Below are positions 56,978 to 64,000 of a stretch of DNA of 64,000 nucleotides, piece by piece (position 1 is the first letter of the stretch; each line of letters opens with the position of its first letter). The notes below the pieces were generated by a model, which saw only the letters and a list, made by a program, of their open reading frames with translations, was not told where the DNA came from and searched no databases. Origin of the DNA: Blastococcus sp. TF02A-35 (GTDB lineage: Bacteria > Actinomycetota > Actinomycetes > Mycobacteriales > Geodermatophilaceae); assembly GCF_004571075.1 (NCBI RefSeq), contig NZ_SPQP01000005.1, positions 62,001 through 126,000 of the forward strand, given 5' to 3'. The translations under genes and the position numbers were made by a program.

Positions 56978-57831
56978 GCCGTGACGCGGGCGGCGAGCTC
57001 GGGCAGCACGAGGCCCAGCGGCGCGTCGACCCGGACGTCGGCCCTGGCGTCGCCGCGCGTCGGGCCGACGTTGACGATCGCCACGGGCACGCCGAGCTTC
57101 GCCGCGCGCAGCACGAAGCGGTACCCGCTCATGACGGCCAGCGAGGAGCCGAGGACCAGGAGGCTGCCGGCCCGCTCGACCAGCCCGAAGCAGTGGTCCA
57201 CGCGGTCGCGGGGCACCGTCTCGCCGAAGAAGACGACGTCGGGCTTGAGCGGACCGCCACCGCAGGCCAGGCAGCCGACCATCACGAAGCCGTCGAGCAC
57301 CTCGTCGGGCAGCTCTGCGTCGCCGTCGGGGTTGATCTCCTCGACCCGCGGCCCGAAGTCCGGGTTGACCGCCCGCAGCCGGTCGTCGAGCTCCGCCCGT
57401 CCGGCCAGGTCGCCGCAGCCCAGGCACACGGTGCGGTCGAGCCCGCCGTGCAGCTCGACGACGTCCCGGGCGCCGCCGGCCTGGTGCAGCCCGTCGACGT
57501 TCTGGGTGATGACGCCGCCCAGCAGACCCGCGGTCTGCAGCGCCGCGACGGCGCGGTGCCCGTCGTTGGGCCGGGCGTCGCGCATCTGCCGCCAGCCGAC
57601 GAAGCTGCGCGCCCAGTACCGGTGCCGCCCGCGCGGGTCGCGGGTGAAGGTCTGGTAGGTCATGGGGGTGTGCCGGCGCAGGCTGCCGGTCGCCCCCCGG
57701 TAGTCCGGGATGCCGGAGTCGGTGGAGAGGCCGGCGCCGGAGAGCACCAGCGCGTCGCCGTCGGAGACGAGGTCGGCCAGCGCGTCGAGCGCGGCGCCGG
57801 TCCCCGGGACGGCGGGCGGAGCGACGGTCAC
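56974..57831 (-). CDS. Sirtuin (NAD-dependent deacylase)
   Basis: A 285-residue Sir2-family enzyme. NAD-binding GAGLSTDSGIPDYRG, the TQNVDGLH motif, catalytic HGG (VELHGGLDR), and two zinc CX2C pairs (CLGC, CLAC) are all present, followed by FFGETVPRD and GSSLAVMSG. It removes acyl groups from lysines using NAD. GTG 57831 is 12 residues before the domain. It is translationally coupled to the small protein. A 30-residue insert lies between the zinc Cys pairs. Confidence 0.93.
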   Translation of the reverse strand: MTVAPPAVPGTGAALDALADLVSDGDALVLSGAGLSTDSGIPDYRGATGSLRRHTPMTYQTFTRDPRGRHRYWARSFVGWRQMRDARPNDGHRAVAALQTAGLLGGVITQNVDGLHQAGGARDVVELHGGLDRTVCLGCGDLAGRAELDDRLRAVNPDFGPRVEEINPDGDAELPDEVLDGFVMVGCLACGGGPLKPDVVFFGETVPRDRVDHCFGLVERAGSLLVLGSSLAVMSGYRFVLRAAKLGVPVAIVNVGPTRGDARADVRVDAPLGLVLPELAARVTA

Positions 57832-57893
57832 GCGACCATCGTCCACGCCGGACGCCGCTCGCGCCGCCACGTGGCCCAGGTCACCCGGTGCGA

Positions 57894-57909
57894 CCCGGCC
57901 CGAGCCGGG
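57894..57909 (-). terminator. Short hairpin after csbD
   Basis: CCCGGC-CCGA-GCCGGG, 22 bases beyond the stop of the CsbD gene. A short 6-bp stem, so a weak call. Confidence 0.35.
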
Positions 57910-57930
57910 CGCAGCTCCTCGGCCGAGGGC

Positions 57931-58101
57931 CTACCTGAAGGCGTCCTTGACCTTCTCGCCGGCCTGCTTCAGGTTGCTGACCGCCTGCTCCCCCTTGCCC
58001 TCGGCCTCCAGGTCGGGGTTGTCGGTGGCGCGGCCCGCCAGCTCCTTGCCCTTGCCGGCGAGCTCGTCGATCTTGGCGCTGACCTTGTCCTCGCTGCTCA
58101 T
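57931..58101 (-). CDS. CsbD family stress protein
   Basis: A 56-residue hydrophilic helical protein: KVSAKIDELAGKGKELAGRAT then EAEGKGEQAVSNLKQAGEKVK, the CsbD consensus. CsbD proteins are general-stress proteins of unknown mechanism. ATG 58101, 11 bases after the CNNM-family gene stop. Confidence 0.9.
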   Translation of the reverse strand: MSSEDKVSAKIDELAGKGKELAGRATDNPDLEAEGKGEQAVSNLKQAGEKVKDAFR

Positions 58102-58111
58102 GGCGGCGCTG

Positions 58112-59155
58112 CTACCCGGCCGTCCCGGCCGGCATGCCGGCGTCCACCGGCTGGGGGAACAGCCGGCGGAGCACGTCGGACAGGGTGACGACGCCGATGG
58201 TCTCCCCCGCCGAGGTGACGACCGCCAGATGGTTGCGGCTCTCCCGCATCGCCTTGAGCGCCGCGTGCACGGTGGTGTCGGCATCGAGGGCGAAGACCGG
58301 CCGGGCGAAGGGGGCCGCGGGCGCCGGGTCGGGGGCGGTGAGGGTGTCGCGCACGTGCACGACGCCGGTGATCTGCTCCCCCTCGACGGCACCCAGGAGG
58401 ATCCGCAGGTGCCCCGAGGCCTGGGTGAGCGCCCGGACCTCGCCGACCGTCGCCGCCGCGCGCACCCCCGTCGGCCGGGAGGCAGGCCCGACCAGGTCGC
58501 GGACGGTCAGCTGCTCCAGCGCCAGCACCCCGGCGATCTGCGTCGAGAAGCTCGCGTCGAGCGCACCGACGTTGGCCGAGTGCTCCACGAGGTGCCGCAG
58601 CGCGTCGGGGCTGTGCCCGACGGCGAGCTCGTCGGCCGGCGTCACGCCGACCGCGCGGACCAGCCGGTTGGCCATGCTGTTGAGCGCACGCAGCAGCGGC
58701 CGGAAGACCAGCATGAAGCCGCGCATCGGCACCGCCAGCAGGGTGGCCGAGCGCTCCGGGTGCGCGATGGCCCACGACTTGGGCGCCATCTCGCCCACCA
58801 CGAGGTGGATGAAGGTCACGACCAGCAGGGCCAGGACGAAGCCGGCGACGTCGGCGGCGACCAGCGGCAGCCCCCAGCTCTCGAACAGCGGCGTGAGCCA
58901 GTGGTGCACGGCGGGCTTGCTGATCGCACCCAGCGCCAGCGTGGCCGCCGTGATGCCCAGCTGGGACCCGGCCAGCAGCAGGGTCAGCTCGGCGGAGTTG
59001 CGCAGCGCGGCGCGGGCCGGGCGGCTGGTCGGTGCCGCCTCCTCCAGCCGGTGCCGCTTGGCGGCCAGGACGGCGAACTCGACGGCGACGAAGAACGCCG
59101 ACAGCGCGACGATGGCGACCGTCGCGGCGACGACCACCCACGGGTTCTCGGTCAT
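58112..59155 (-). CDS. CNNM/HlyC-family membrane protein with CBS domains (second of pair)
   Basis: A 347-residue protein. Residues about 1-190 form the CNNM (DUF21) membrane domain with four helices, AFFVAVEFAVLAAKRHRL and HLVVGEMAPKSWAI, and a CBS pair follows (about 205-335: LTVRDLV, HLRILLGAVEGEQITGVVHV, NHLAVVTSAGETIGVVTLSDV). There is no CorC_HlyC end domain. CNNM proteins are Mg2+ extruders or sensors. ATG 59155 overlaps the stop of the upstream gene. Confidence 0.9.
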   Translation of the reverse strand: MTENPWVVVAATVAIVALSAFFVAVEFAVLAAKRHRLEEAAPTSRPARAALRNSAELTLLLAGSQLGITAATLALGAISKPAVHHWLTPLFESWGLPLVAADVAGFVLALLVVTFIHLVVGEMAPKSWAIAHPERSATLLAVPMRGFMLVFRPLLRALNSMANRLVRAVGVTPADELAVGHSPDALRHLVEHSANVGALDASFSTQIAGVLALEQLTVRDLVGPASRPTGVRAAATVGEVRALTQASGHLRILLGAVEGEQITGVVHVRDTLTAPDPAPAAPFARPVFALDADTTVHAALKAMRESRNHLAVVTSAGETIGVVTLSDVLRRLFPQPVDAGMPAGTAG

Positions 59156-60543
59156 CGGGAGCCCTCCTCGGCGGCGGTGTCGGCGGTCTGCATGCGGTCG
59201 GGGAGCTCGAGGCGGACCCGCGAGGGCACGTGGCGCTCGACGGCGAGCACGTGAACCTGCAGCGTCCGCGGGGCCGGCTCGTCGGCCAGCACGAGGTCAC
59301 CGGGGTCCGGTGGCAGCTCGATGCCCAGCGTCGTCCCCGGCGGGGGCAGGGCGCCGGCGGCGGCGATGACCAGCCCGGCGATCGTCTCGTAGGAGCCGCG
59401 CGGCAGGTCGACGCCGAGGGCGCGCTCGACCTCGTCGACGTGCACCTCGCCGGGCATCTCCCAGACGCCGTCGCCCTCGACCGGGACGTACTCGGGGTGC
59501 TCGTCGTCGTGCTCGTCGGTGATCTCCCCGACGAGCTCCTCGGCGAGGTCCTCCAGGGTGACCACACCGGCGAAGCCGCCGTACTCGTCGAGCACGCAGG
59601 CCAGCTGGTTCTGGCTCTCGGTGAGCTCGCGCAGCACGTCGGGCAGCGAGGTGAACGTGGAGACCACCAGGGCCGGCCGCGCGATCGCCGTCACCGGCGC
59701 GCTGTCGGGCTGCGTCGTCGTCAGCACGTCGGCCAGGTGGACGACGCCCACGACGTCACTGGTGCCGCTCTCCAGCACCGGGTACCGGGAGTGGCCGCTG
59801 GCCATCAGCTCGCGCAGCTGGCCGACGGTGTCGGTGTCGGCGACGGTGCCGACCCGGGGGCGCGGGATCATCGCGTGCTCGACGTCGCGCTGCGGGAAGT
59901 CCAGGATCCGGTCGACCATCATCGACAGCTCCGCGGGCAGGTCCCCGCTCTCCCGCGACTCCTCGACGATGTGCTCGAGGTCGCGCGCGGTGGCCGCGTG
60001 CTCGACGTCGTGGACCGGCTCGATCCGCAGCGCGCGCAGCAGCAGGTTCGACGCCTGGTCGAACACCCGGACCAGCCAGCCGAAGACCGTCAGGTACCCG
60101 ACGGTGGACGCGGCGAGCCGCAGGGCGACCGGCTCCGGCCGGGAGATCGCCAGGTTCTTGGGGAAGAGCTCGCCGAGCAGCATCTGCACGACGGTCGAGA
60201 ACAGCAGGGCGAGCACCGCCCCGATGCCGACGCCGACGGCGGTCGGGATCCCCACACCGCCCAGCAGGGTGCCCAGGGAGCGGCCGATCAGCGGCTCGGC
60301 GACGTACCCGACCAGCAGCCCGGTGACGGTGATGCCCAGCTGGGCTCCCGACAGCATGAAGGAGGTGCGCCGGGTGACGCGCAGCGCGCGCTGGGCCGCG
60401 GCGTCACCGGCCTCGGCGCGGGCCGCCAGACCGGCCCGGTCGACCGCCATGTAGGCGAACTCCTGGGCCACGAAGTACCCCGTGACGACGGTGATCGCGA
60501 GGACCACCAGCACACCGAGCAGCAGCGAGAGCACTTCGGTCAC
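59152..60543 (-). CDS. CNNM/HlyC-family membrane protein with CBS and CorC_HlyC domains (first of pair)
   Basis: A 463-residue CNNM protein: membrane domain (about 1-200, with YFVAQEFAYMAVDRAGL and ELFPKNLAISRPEPV), a CBS pair (about 215-335, MIPRPRVGTVADTD, GVVHLADVL, CVLDEYGGFAGVVTLEDLAEELVG), and the CorC_HlyC transporter-associated domain (about 350-435: GEITDEHDDEH, GSYETIAGLVI). It overlaps the next gene by ATGA. The two genes are a tandem pair, a common actinobacterial arrangement for divalent-cation handling or flotillin-like roles. Confidence 0.92.
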   Translation of the reverse strand: MTEVLSLLLGVLVVLAITVVTGYFVAQEFAYMAVDRAGLAARAEAGDAAAQRALRVTRRTSFMLSGAQLGITVTGLLVGYVAEPLIGRSLGTLLGGVGIPTAVGVGIGAVLALLFSTVVQMLLGELFPKNLAISRPEPVALRLAASTVGYLTVFGWLVRVFDQASNLLLRALRIEPVHDVEHAATARDLEHIVEESRESGDLPAELSMMVDRILDFPQRDVEHAMIPRPRVGTVADTDTVGQLRELMASGHSRYPVLESGTSDVVGVVHLADVLTTTQPDSAPVTAIARPALVVSTFTSLPDVLRELTESQNQLACVLDEYGGFAGVVTLEDLAEELVGEITDEHDDEHPEYVPVEGDGVWEMPGEVHVDEVERALGVDLPRGSYETIAGLVIAAAGALPPPGTTLGIELPPDPGDLVLADEPAPRTLQVHVLAVERHVPSRVRLELPDRMQTADTAAEEGSR

Positions 60544-60752
60544 CGGCCACGCACCTCCTCAGCGAACTGGGCGGGCGTGGCCTGGGGACTGTGATACGGG
60601 CTCATGGCTCTCTTCGACGGCGCGGACGGGCCGTGGCCGACCCGCTGGGTCAACGGCGGGCCGGCCCGGCGGGTTCCGTCGCCCGGCGGAACGAGACGGG
60701 GATAACGCTTGGCGCTCCAACCATTGGGCCACCACGCACGTAGCCTCGGGGT

Positions 60753-61238
60753 GTGACCGCGGACCGTGCACCCGAGCCCCCGGACCCCCTCGCCCTCGAC
60801 CGGCAGGTCTGCTTCGCCCTGTCGGTGGCCGCCCGCAACGTGGTCGCCGTCTACCGGCCGGCCCTCGAGCCGCTGGGCCTCACGCACCCGCAGTACCTGG
60901 TGATGCTGGCCCTCTGGCAGCACGGGCCGCTGTCGGTCACGAAGCTCTCCGGTCTCCTGCAGCTGGACCCCGGCACGCTCTCCCCGCTGCTCAAGCGGCT
61001 GGAGAGCGCGGGGCTGCTGCGTCGGGAGAGGGACCCGGCGGACCAGCGGAACCTCGCCCTCGCCCTGACCGACGAGGGCCGGGCGCTGCGCGAGCAGGCG
61101 GAGCGGATCCCGGCCGGCATCGTGGAGCGCCTGGGCATGCCGTTCGAGGAGCTGATGGGCCTGCACGGCGCGCTGACCCGGGTGATCGAGGCCGCCCAGC
61201 AGGCCCTCGGCCGGCCCGGCGAGGTGACGGCACGATGA
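60753..61238 (+). CDS. MarR family transcriptional regulator
   Basis: A 161-residue winged-helix regulator. It shows QYLVMLALWQHGPLSVTKLSGLLQLDPGTLSPLLKRLESAGLLRRERDPADQR, the MarR helix-turn-helix and wing, starting at about residue 50. No Cys occurs near the N-terminus except an early one (QVCFAL), of the OhrR type, which could be redox active; this is a suggestion only. It overlaps the DUF5313 start by ATGA. Confidence 0.92.
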   Translation: MTADRAPEPPDPLALDRQVCFALSVAARNVVAVYRPALEPLGLTHPQYLVMLALWQHGPLSVTKLSGLLQLDPGTLSPLLKRLESAGLLRRERDPADQRNLALALTDEGRALREQAERIPAGIVERLGMPFEELMGLHGALTRVIEAAQQALGRPGEVTAR

Positions 61239-61693
61239 CCGGCGCCGACCCCGGGCAGGCAGCCACCGACCAGCCGGTCGTCCGGCCGGCTCCGCACCGC
61301 TGGCTCTGGTACGCCCTGGGCGGCGGGCTGCCCGCTCGGCACCGCAGCTGGGTGCTGTTCGACACCACCACCCGGACCTGGGGCCTGCGCCACGTGGCGC
61401 GCATGCTCGTCCAGATGGCGGTCCCGATCGCGTTGATCATGGTCTTCCTGCCGGCACCGCTGGGCCTGCGCGCGGGGGTCGTGGGCGGTGGGATCTTCCT
61501 GGGGCTCATCTACTCGCTCGCCTACATGCCCGAGACCACCGAGACCCGGGTGATGAAGGCGGGCTACCCGGCCGGCACCGCGACCGAGGTCCGCGACCGG
61601 GCCTCCCGCGAGCGCGACCGCCGGGACAGCGAGCGCCGGCGGGCCGCGGCCGCCAAGCGCGCCGCCCGCTACCGGGAGCGCACCGGCCGCTGA
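61235..61693 (+). CDS. DUF5313 family membrane protein
   Basis: A 152-residue protein with PHRWLWYALGGGLPARHRSWVLFD, the DUF5313 start, two membrane helices (about 65-100), and a basic coiled-coil-like tail rich in Arg and Glu (about 120-152). ATG 61235 overlaps the MarR stop. Common in actinobacteria; function unknown. Its end is seven bases from the convergent MFS gene. Confidence 0.85.
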   Translation: MTGADPGQAATDQPVVRPAPHRWLWYALGGGLPARHRSWVLFDTTTRTWGLRHVARMLVQMAVPIALIMVFLPAPLGLRAGVVGGGIFLGLIYSLAYMPETTETRVMKAGYPAGTATEVRDRASRERDRRDSERRRAAAAKRAARYRERTGR

Positions 61694-61700
61694 CCCCGCC

Positions 61701-63158
61701 TCACGCCGCCGGGTCGCCCCCCGGGGTGAGCGGCGACGCCGCGGCGACCGGGGCGGGGACCGTGGGCAGGACGGGGCCGGCGGCGGGCTCCTCGGCCCCG
61801 TCGCCGTCCCGGGCCGCGGCGAAGGCCGCGCTCAGCCGCCGGTAGGCCGGGCTGGCGAAGGCGACGAGGACGGCGAGCAGCCCGACCAGCCCGGTGACGA
61901 CGAAGACGAGGGCGATGCCGCGGGTGGGCCCGGTCCCGAACCACCCGCCGATCGCCCGCGCCCCGGCGCCGTCGGTCATGAACGGGATGACGACGAACTC
62001 CGTGAGCGGGGCCATGAGGAAGGCCGTCAACGGCGAGGCCGCCTGCTCGACGCTCTGGGCGAAGCCGAACACCCGGCCCTGACGCTCGTAGGGCACCACC
62101 CGCTGCAGCACGGTCTGCTCGGCGGCCTCGGCGAACGGCATCACGGTCATGAACACGGCCATCGCGACGGTGAGCGTCAGGATGGAGGAGGCCAACGGGA
62201 ACAGCATCGTCCCGGCCCACATCGCCGCGTTGACCAGCAGCAGCACCCGGATCGGGCGGCTGCCCAGACCGATGCGGGCCACCAGCAGCCCGCCGACGAT
62301 CAGCAGCGCGGACAGCGCACCCCACAGCAGCCCCCAGGCCTGCACCGACATCAGCGACAGGCCGTAGGGGTCCATGAGCGCCATGAAGGCGCCGCCGAGG
62401 AAGTTGTTGAAGCAGCTGAACAGGATCAGCGCCAGCAGGCCGGGCACACCGCGGACCAGGCGCAGCGTCCCGCGCAGGTCCACGCCCGAGCCGGCCGTCC
62501 CGCCGTCGCCGGCCGCGGCGGACGCCACGCCGTCCTCGGGGACCCGGACCCCGGCGAGGTGGACGACCGACAGCACGAGGACGGTCAGGGTCAGGGCGAG
62601 GACGGCGGTCATGCCGCCGAACGCGACCAGCAGGCCGCTGATGACCGAGGTGACCAGCATGGACAGGCCGGTCGCCGACCCGACGAGGCCGTTGGCGCGG
62701 TCCCGCCGGTCCTCGGGGACGAGCAGGGTGACCAGCGTGGGCAGCGCGATCATCCGGGGGTTGCCGGCGATCACCCCGGCCATGAGGAGGACGACGAAGC
62801 ACCACAGCGGCAGGCTGCCCGCGGACCGGAACGACTCCGCCGGCGTGACCAGGTGCAGCCCCAGCGCCAGGGTGTAGAAGGCGATCGAGGCGACCGTCGA
62901 CCCCTGCAGCACGGCGTGCTTGCGGTGGTGGTCGACCAGGCTGCCGAACCAGATGCCGGTGCTCGCGGTCGCCACCAGGAAGATCCCGGCGATCATGCCG
63001 GTCGCGAACACCGACCTGGTCTCCAGGAAGACCCAGAAGGTGACCGCGAACCAGACGGTGTAGTTCACGACCGACACCAGCAGGTTGTTGATCAGCAGGT
63101 GCGCGAAGACCCGCTCGGGGCCCGAGCGCAGGTCGAGTGCCGGGGCTCGGTCGGTCAC
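61701..63158 (-). CDS. MFS transporter (drug-efflux-like)
   Basis: A 485-residue twelve-helix major facilitator protein of the DHA3/MacA-efflux type: WFAVTFWVFLETRSVFATGM, GSLVDHHRKHAVLQGSTVAS (the loop 2-3 motif) and PEDRRDRANGLVGSATGLSML. GTG 63158 has GGAGGAGG four to six bases upstream. The 60-residue C-terminal tail is proline- and alanine-rich. It probably exports small molecules; the substrate is unknown. Confidence 0.88.
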   Translation of the reverse strand: MTDRAPALDLRSGPERVFAHLLINNLLVSVVNYTVWFAVTFWVFLETRSVFATGMIAGIFLVATASTGIWFGSLVDHHRKHAVLQGSTVASIAFYTLALGLHLVTPAESFRSAGSLPLWCFVVLLMAGVIAGNPRMIALPTLVTLLVPEDRRDRANGLVGSATGLSMLVTSVISGLLVAFGGMTAVLALTLTVLVLSVVHLAGVRVPEDGVASAAAGDGGTAGSGVDLRGTLRLVRGVPGLLALILFSCFNNFLGGAFMALMDPYGLSLMSVQAWGLLWGALSALLIVGGLLVARIGLGSRPIRVLLLVNAAMWAGTMLFPLASSILTLTVAMAVFMTVMPFAEAAEQTVLQRVVPYERQGRVFGFAQSVEQAASPLTAFLMAPLTEFVVIPFMTDGAGARAIGGWFGTGPTRGIALVFVVTGLVGLLAVLVAFASPAYRRLSAAFAAARDGDGAEEPAAGPVLPTVPAPVAAASPLTPGGDPAA

Positions 63159-63296
63159 TGTCTCCTCCTCCGTGGGCACCGGTCCCGCGGGCGGGGTGCC
63201 CGGCACCGGTGCGGTCCGAAGTGCAGACCGCTCGGACCGCGCCGACTCATCGGTGCCCACGCGGTCGGCAGCCCGGCACGAGGAAGGATGGCCGGC

Positions 63297-63650
63297 ATGG
63301 ACGGCGCAACGCTGCTCGAGACCGCCATGGCAGCCGCCGCGGACCTGCCCGCGGCGACGCACGAGCACCCGTTCGGCCCCGACTGGGAGGTGTTCAAGGT
63401 CGCCGGCAAGGTGTTCCTGCTCGCGACCGAGGTCCCCGGGGAGCCGGTCGTCACGCTCAAGTGCGAGCCGGAGCACAGCACGGCGCTGCAGCAGCGCCAC
63501 GCGGAGATCGTCCCCGGCTACCACATGAACAAGCGGCACTGGCTGACCATCCGCGGGGGCAGAGGGGTCACGGCCGACCTCGTGGAGGAGCTGGTGGCCA
63601 ACTCCTACGAGCTCGTCGTCGCGGGGCTGCCCCGCTCGAGGCGCCCCTGA
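63297..63650 (+). CDS. MmcQ/YjbR family protein
   Basis: A 117-residue protein of the CyaY-like DNA-binding (MmcQ/YjbR) fold: PFGPDWEVFKVAGKVFLLAT and VTLKCEPEHSTALQQRH, then GYHMNKRHWLTI. ATG 63297 has AGGAAGG nine bases upstream, better placed than the ATG nine bases earlier. The role is not well defined; it is usually a small accessory protein. Confidence 0.9.
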   Translation: MDGATLLETAMAAAADLPAATHEHPFGPDWEVFKVAGKVFLLATEVPGEPVVTLKCEPEHSTALQQRHAEIVPGYHMNKRHWLTIRGGRGVTADLVEELVANSYELVVAGLPRSRRP

Positions 63651-63674
63651 CCGGCGACGGCCGCGACCGCTGGG

Positions 63675-63747
63675 TGCCCCCGGCAGGATTCGAACCTGCG
63701 ACACACGGTTTAGGAAACCGATGCTCTATCCCCTGAGCTACGGGGGC
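63675..63747 (-). tRNA. tRNA-Arg (anticodon CCT)
   Basis: A 73-nt cloverleaf. Acceptor GCCCCCG pairs with CGGGGGC. The anticodon loop TTCCTAA gives CCT, reading AGG. The T arm GCAGG-TTCGAAT-CCTGC is intact. The first anticodon-stem pair may be a T-T mismatch. CCA is not encoded. It reads leftward toward the YjbR gene. Confidence 0.92.
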
Positions 63748-63934
63748 CGCGGCGTGGCAACCCCCACGCCGGACCTTCGACGAGAGGCTAGCGGGCGGCG
63801 CCGGGGAACCTCTGGCGCACCCGACGCGTCGGACGGATGAGGGTGCGGACGGAACGCCAGGGGTTACCGTTCGTGTGCGTACGTCCCGCTCCGGCAACGG
63901 CGCCGGAGACGACGGAAAGGGTGGACGAGGATCG

Positions 63935-64000
63935 ATGGACACCACGGTGGTGGACGTCCCCGAGAAGGGGCGTTTCGAGGTGCGGGTCGGCGAGCGCGTG
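63935..64000 (+). CDS. Start of a small GNAT-like protein (cut by window end)
   Basis: ATG 63935 follows GAGG at about five bases. The 22 codons present (VVDVPEKGRFEVRVGERV) match the start of small YidJ/GNAT-type acetyltransferases of actinobacteria (a family that begins with a strand pair V-P-x-x-x-R-F-E). Too little is in the window to be sure. The 187-base gap to the tRNA has no other gene. Confidence 0.5.
   Translation, partial: MDTTVVDVPEKGRFEVRVGERV

Overview
The window is about 74-75% G+C by eye, densely packed, uses GTG and ATP-rich GTGA/ATGA stop-start overlaps freely, and has the gene content of a free-living actinobacterium. The protein sequences and gene order look most like Geodermatophilales (Blastococcus, Modestobacter, Geodermatophilus); that placement is inference from family resemblance, not from a search. 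From about 19 kb to 54 kb the order pth-rplY-prs-glmU, ispE-rsmA-rpfB-tatD-metG, rsmI/PMT, and glpR-rimJ-moeA(glp)-galU with mscL nearby matches the order known from the Mycobacterium tuberculosis Rv0985-Rv1018 region, so this part is conserved chromosomal backbone.

Region 1 (1-18.9 kb) is an exopolysaccharide locus. It holds a low-molecular-weight tyrosine phosphatase (cut by the window start), a Wzz-type chain-length regulator fused to a BY-kinase, an O-antigen ligase/polymerase-like membrane protein, five glycosyltransferases (one a GT2-GT4 fusion), a Wzx-like flippase, a 1500-residue secreted propeller/LamG/PKD protein, a CDP-alcohol phosphatidyltransferase, and the polyprenyl-phosphate glycosylphosphotransferase that would start the repeat unit. 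Together they make a nearly complete Wzx/Wzy-type pathway: priming, elongation, export, polymerisation, length control by phosphorylation.

Region 2 (19-35.5 kb) is housekeeping: peptidyl-tRNA hydrolase, L25/Ctc, PRPP synthetase, GlmU, tRNA-Gln, an acyl-CoA desaturase with a TetR regulator, IspE, RsmA, RpfB, TatD, MetRS, an APC permease and CorA.

Region 3 (35.5-44 kb) has a DUF559-type endonuclease-fold gene bracketed by two related 52-nt palindromic elements, then rsmI and protein mannosyltransferase (divergent), a crotonase, tRNA-Ala, the cell-division pair GlpR/SepX and gephyrin-like Glp around rimJ, and galU.

Region 4 (44-54 kb) has a MatC-like carrier, CoA-transferase and carboxyltransferase operon; an AraC-VOC-UvrA2-VOC group that looks like genotoxin or drug resistance; and FmdB, a SAF-domain protein and MscL.

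Region 5 (54-64 kb) is mixed: YbaK deacylase, VOC protein, hotdog thioesterase, a row of sirtuin, small protein and a DNA-glycosylase-like/PUA-like fusion, CsbD, two CNNM/HlyC-family membrane proteins, MarR with DUF5313, an MFS exporter, a YjbR protein, tRNA-Arg, and the first codons of a further gene. No insertion sequence, prophage, integrase or CRISPR array was seen.
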